A stretch of 64,000 nucleotides of DNA, from NCBI GenBank assembly GCA_030141605.1, contig JAQGDQ010000276.1:243270-307269 (forward strand). The letters run 5' to 3'. Position numbers and translations under genes: made by a program. The stretch comes from Tubiluchus corallicola. Taxonomy: Eukaryota; Priapulida; Priapulimorpha; Priapulimorphida; Tubiluchidae. A model generated the notes under the pieces. It worked only from the letters and a program-made list of their open reading frames with translations, did no database searches and was not told the origin of the DNA. Within the stretch, counting starts at the first letter, position 1; the number at the start of each line of letters is the position of its first letter. Shown here piece after piece: positions 63,781-64,000 of this stretch.

Positions 63781-64000
63781 TTGACTTGCACTGCAGCTAC
63801 TAGGAAGATTAAAGAGTCCTCTGGTGGCATTATTAAAAGTAATACGCATTTTTTCAACATTTCGTACATCGTGATCAAAGCAGAGACTATTGCAATAAAA
63901 CTTTACAAAATGCTACAAAAAGTCGTCTCTTAACAACAGTAGAAAATTTTGTTAACTTTCTAATAATACAATTGGCTTTCGTACAGATTTTTGACTCTCG

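Overview
The window is animal nuclear DNA. It is AT-rich, has long introns with GT-AG boundaries (one GC-AG), and is crowded with tandem repeats and DNA-transposon remnants. I reconstructed three complete multi-exon genes and one partial gene by joining exons in phase. The products are a FAST-kinase-domain mitochondrial protein, a cyclin T and an organic anion transporting polypeptide (OATP/SLCO), so the source is most probably a bilaterian and likely an invertebrate. I cannot name the species.

Layout. 1-1.58 kb holds a degenerate LINE fragment. A hAT element with an 8-bp target duplication (1580-2927) sits just upstream of the last two exons of an unrecognised + strand gene (3055-5573). A possible minus-strand gene lies at 6.5-9.2 kb and is weakly supported. 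A FASTKD4/TBRG4-like gene (+, 7 exons, 624 codons) spans 9801-21032. It is convergent with a cyclin T gene (-, 10 exons, 858 codons; 44160-26539), and a 2-kb array of 42-bp units lies between them. An array of nearly perfect 33-bp units (45.7-46.2 kb) separates cyclin T from the OATP gene (-, 12 exons, 753 codons; 62224-47227). A 123-bp tandem repeat ends the window. All exon junctions of the three genes agree in phase and each summed CDS is an exact multiple of three.

The genes show no common pathway: cyclin T acts in transcription elongation (P-TEFb), the FASTKD protein in mitochondrial RNA metabolism, and the OATP in plasma-membrane transport. Their introns hold pogo/Tigger-like, hAT-like and Mutator-like non-autonomous elements, 5S- and tRNA-derived SINEs and a solo LTR, several with visible target-site duplications.

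The most unusual structure is in the OATP gene. The last 19 nt of exon 4 plus its 5' splice site and 21 further intron bases form a 45-bp unit that is repeated about 55 times through the following 2.5 kb of intron. The result is a long ladder of copied exon ends and splice-donor-like sites.
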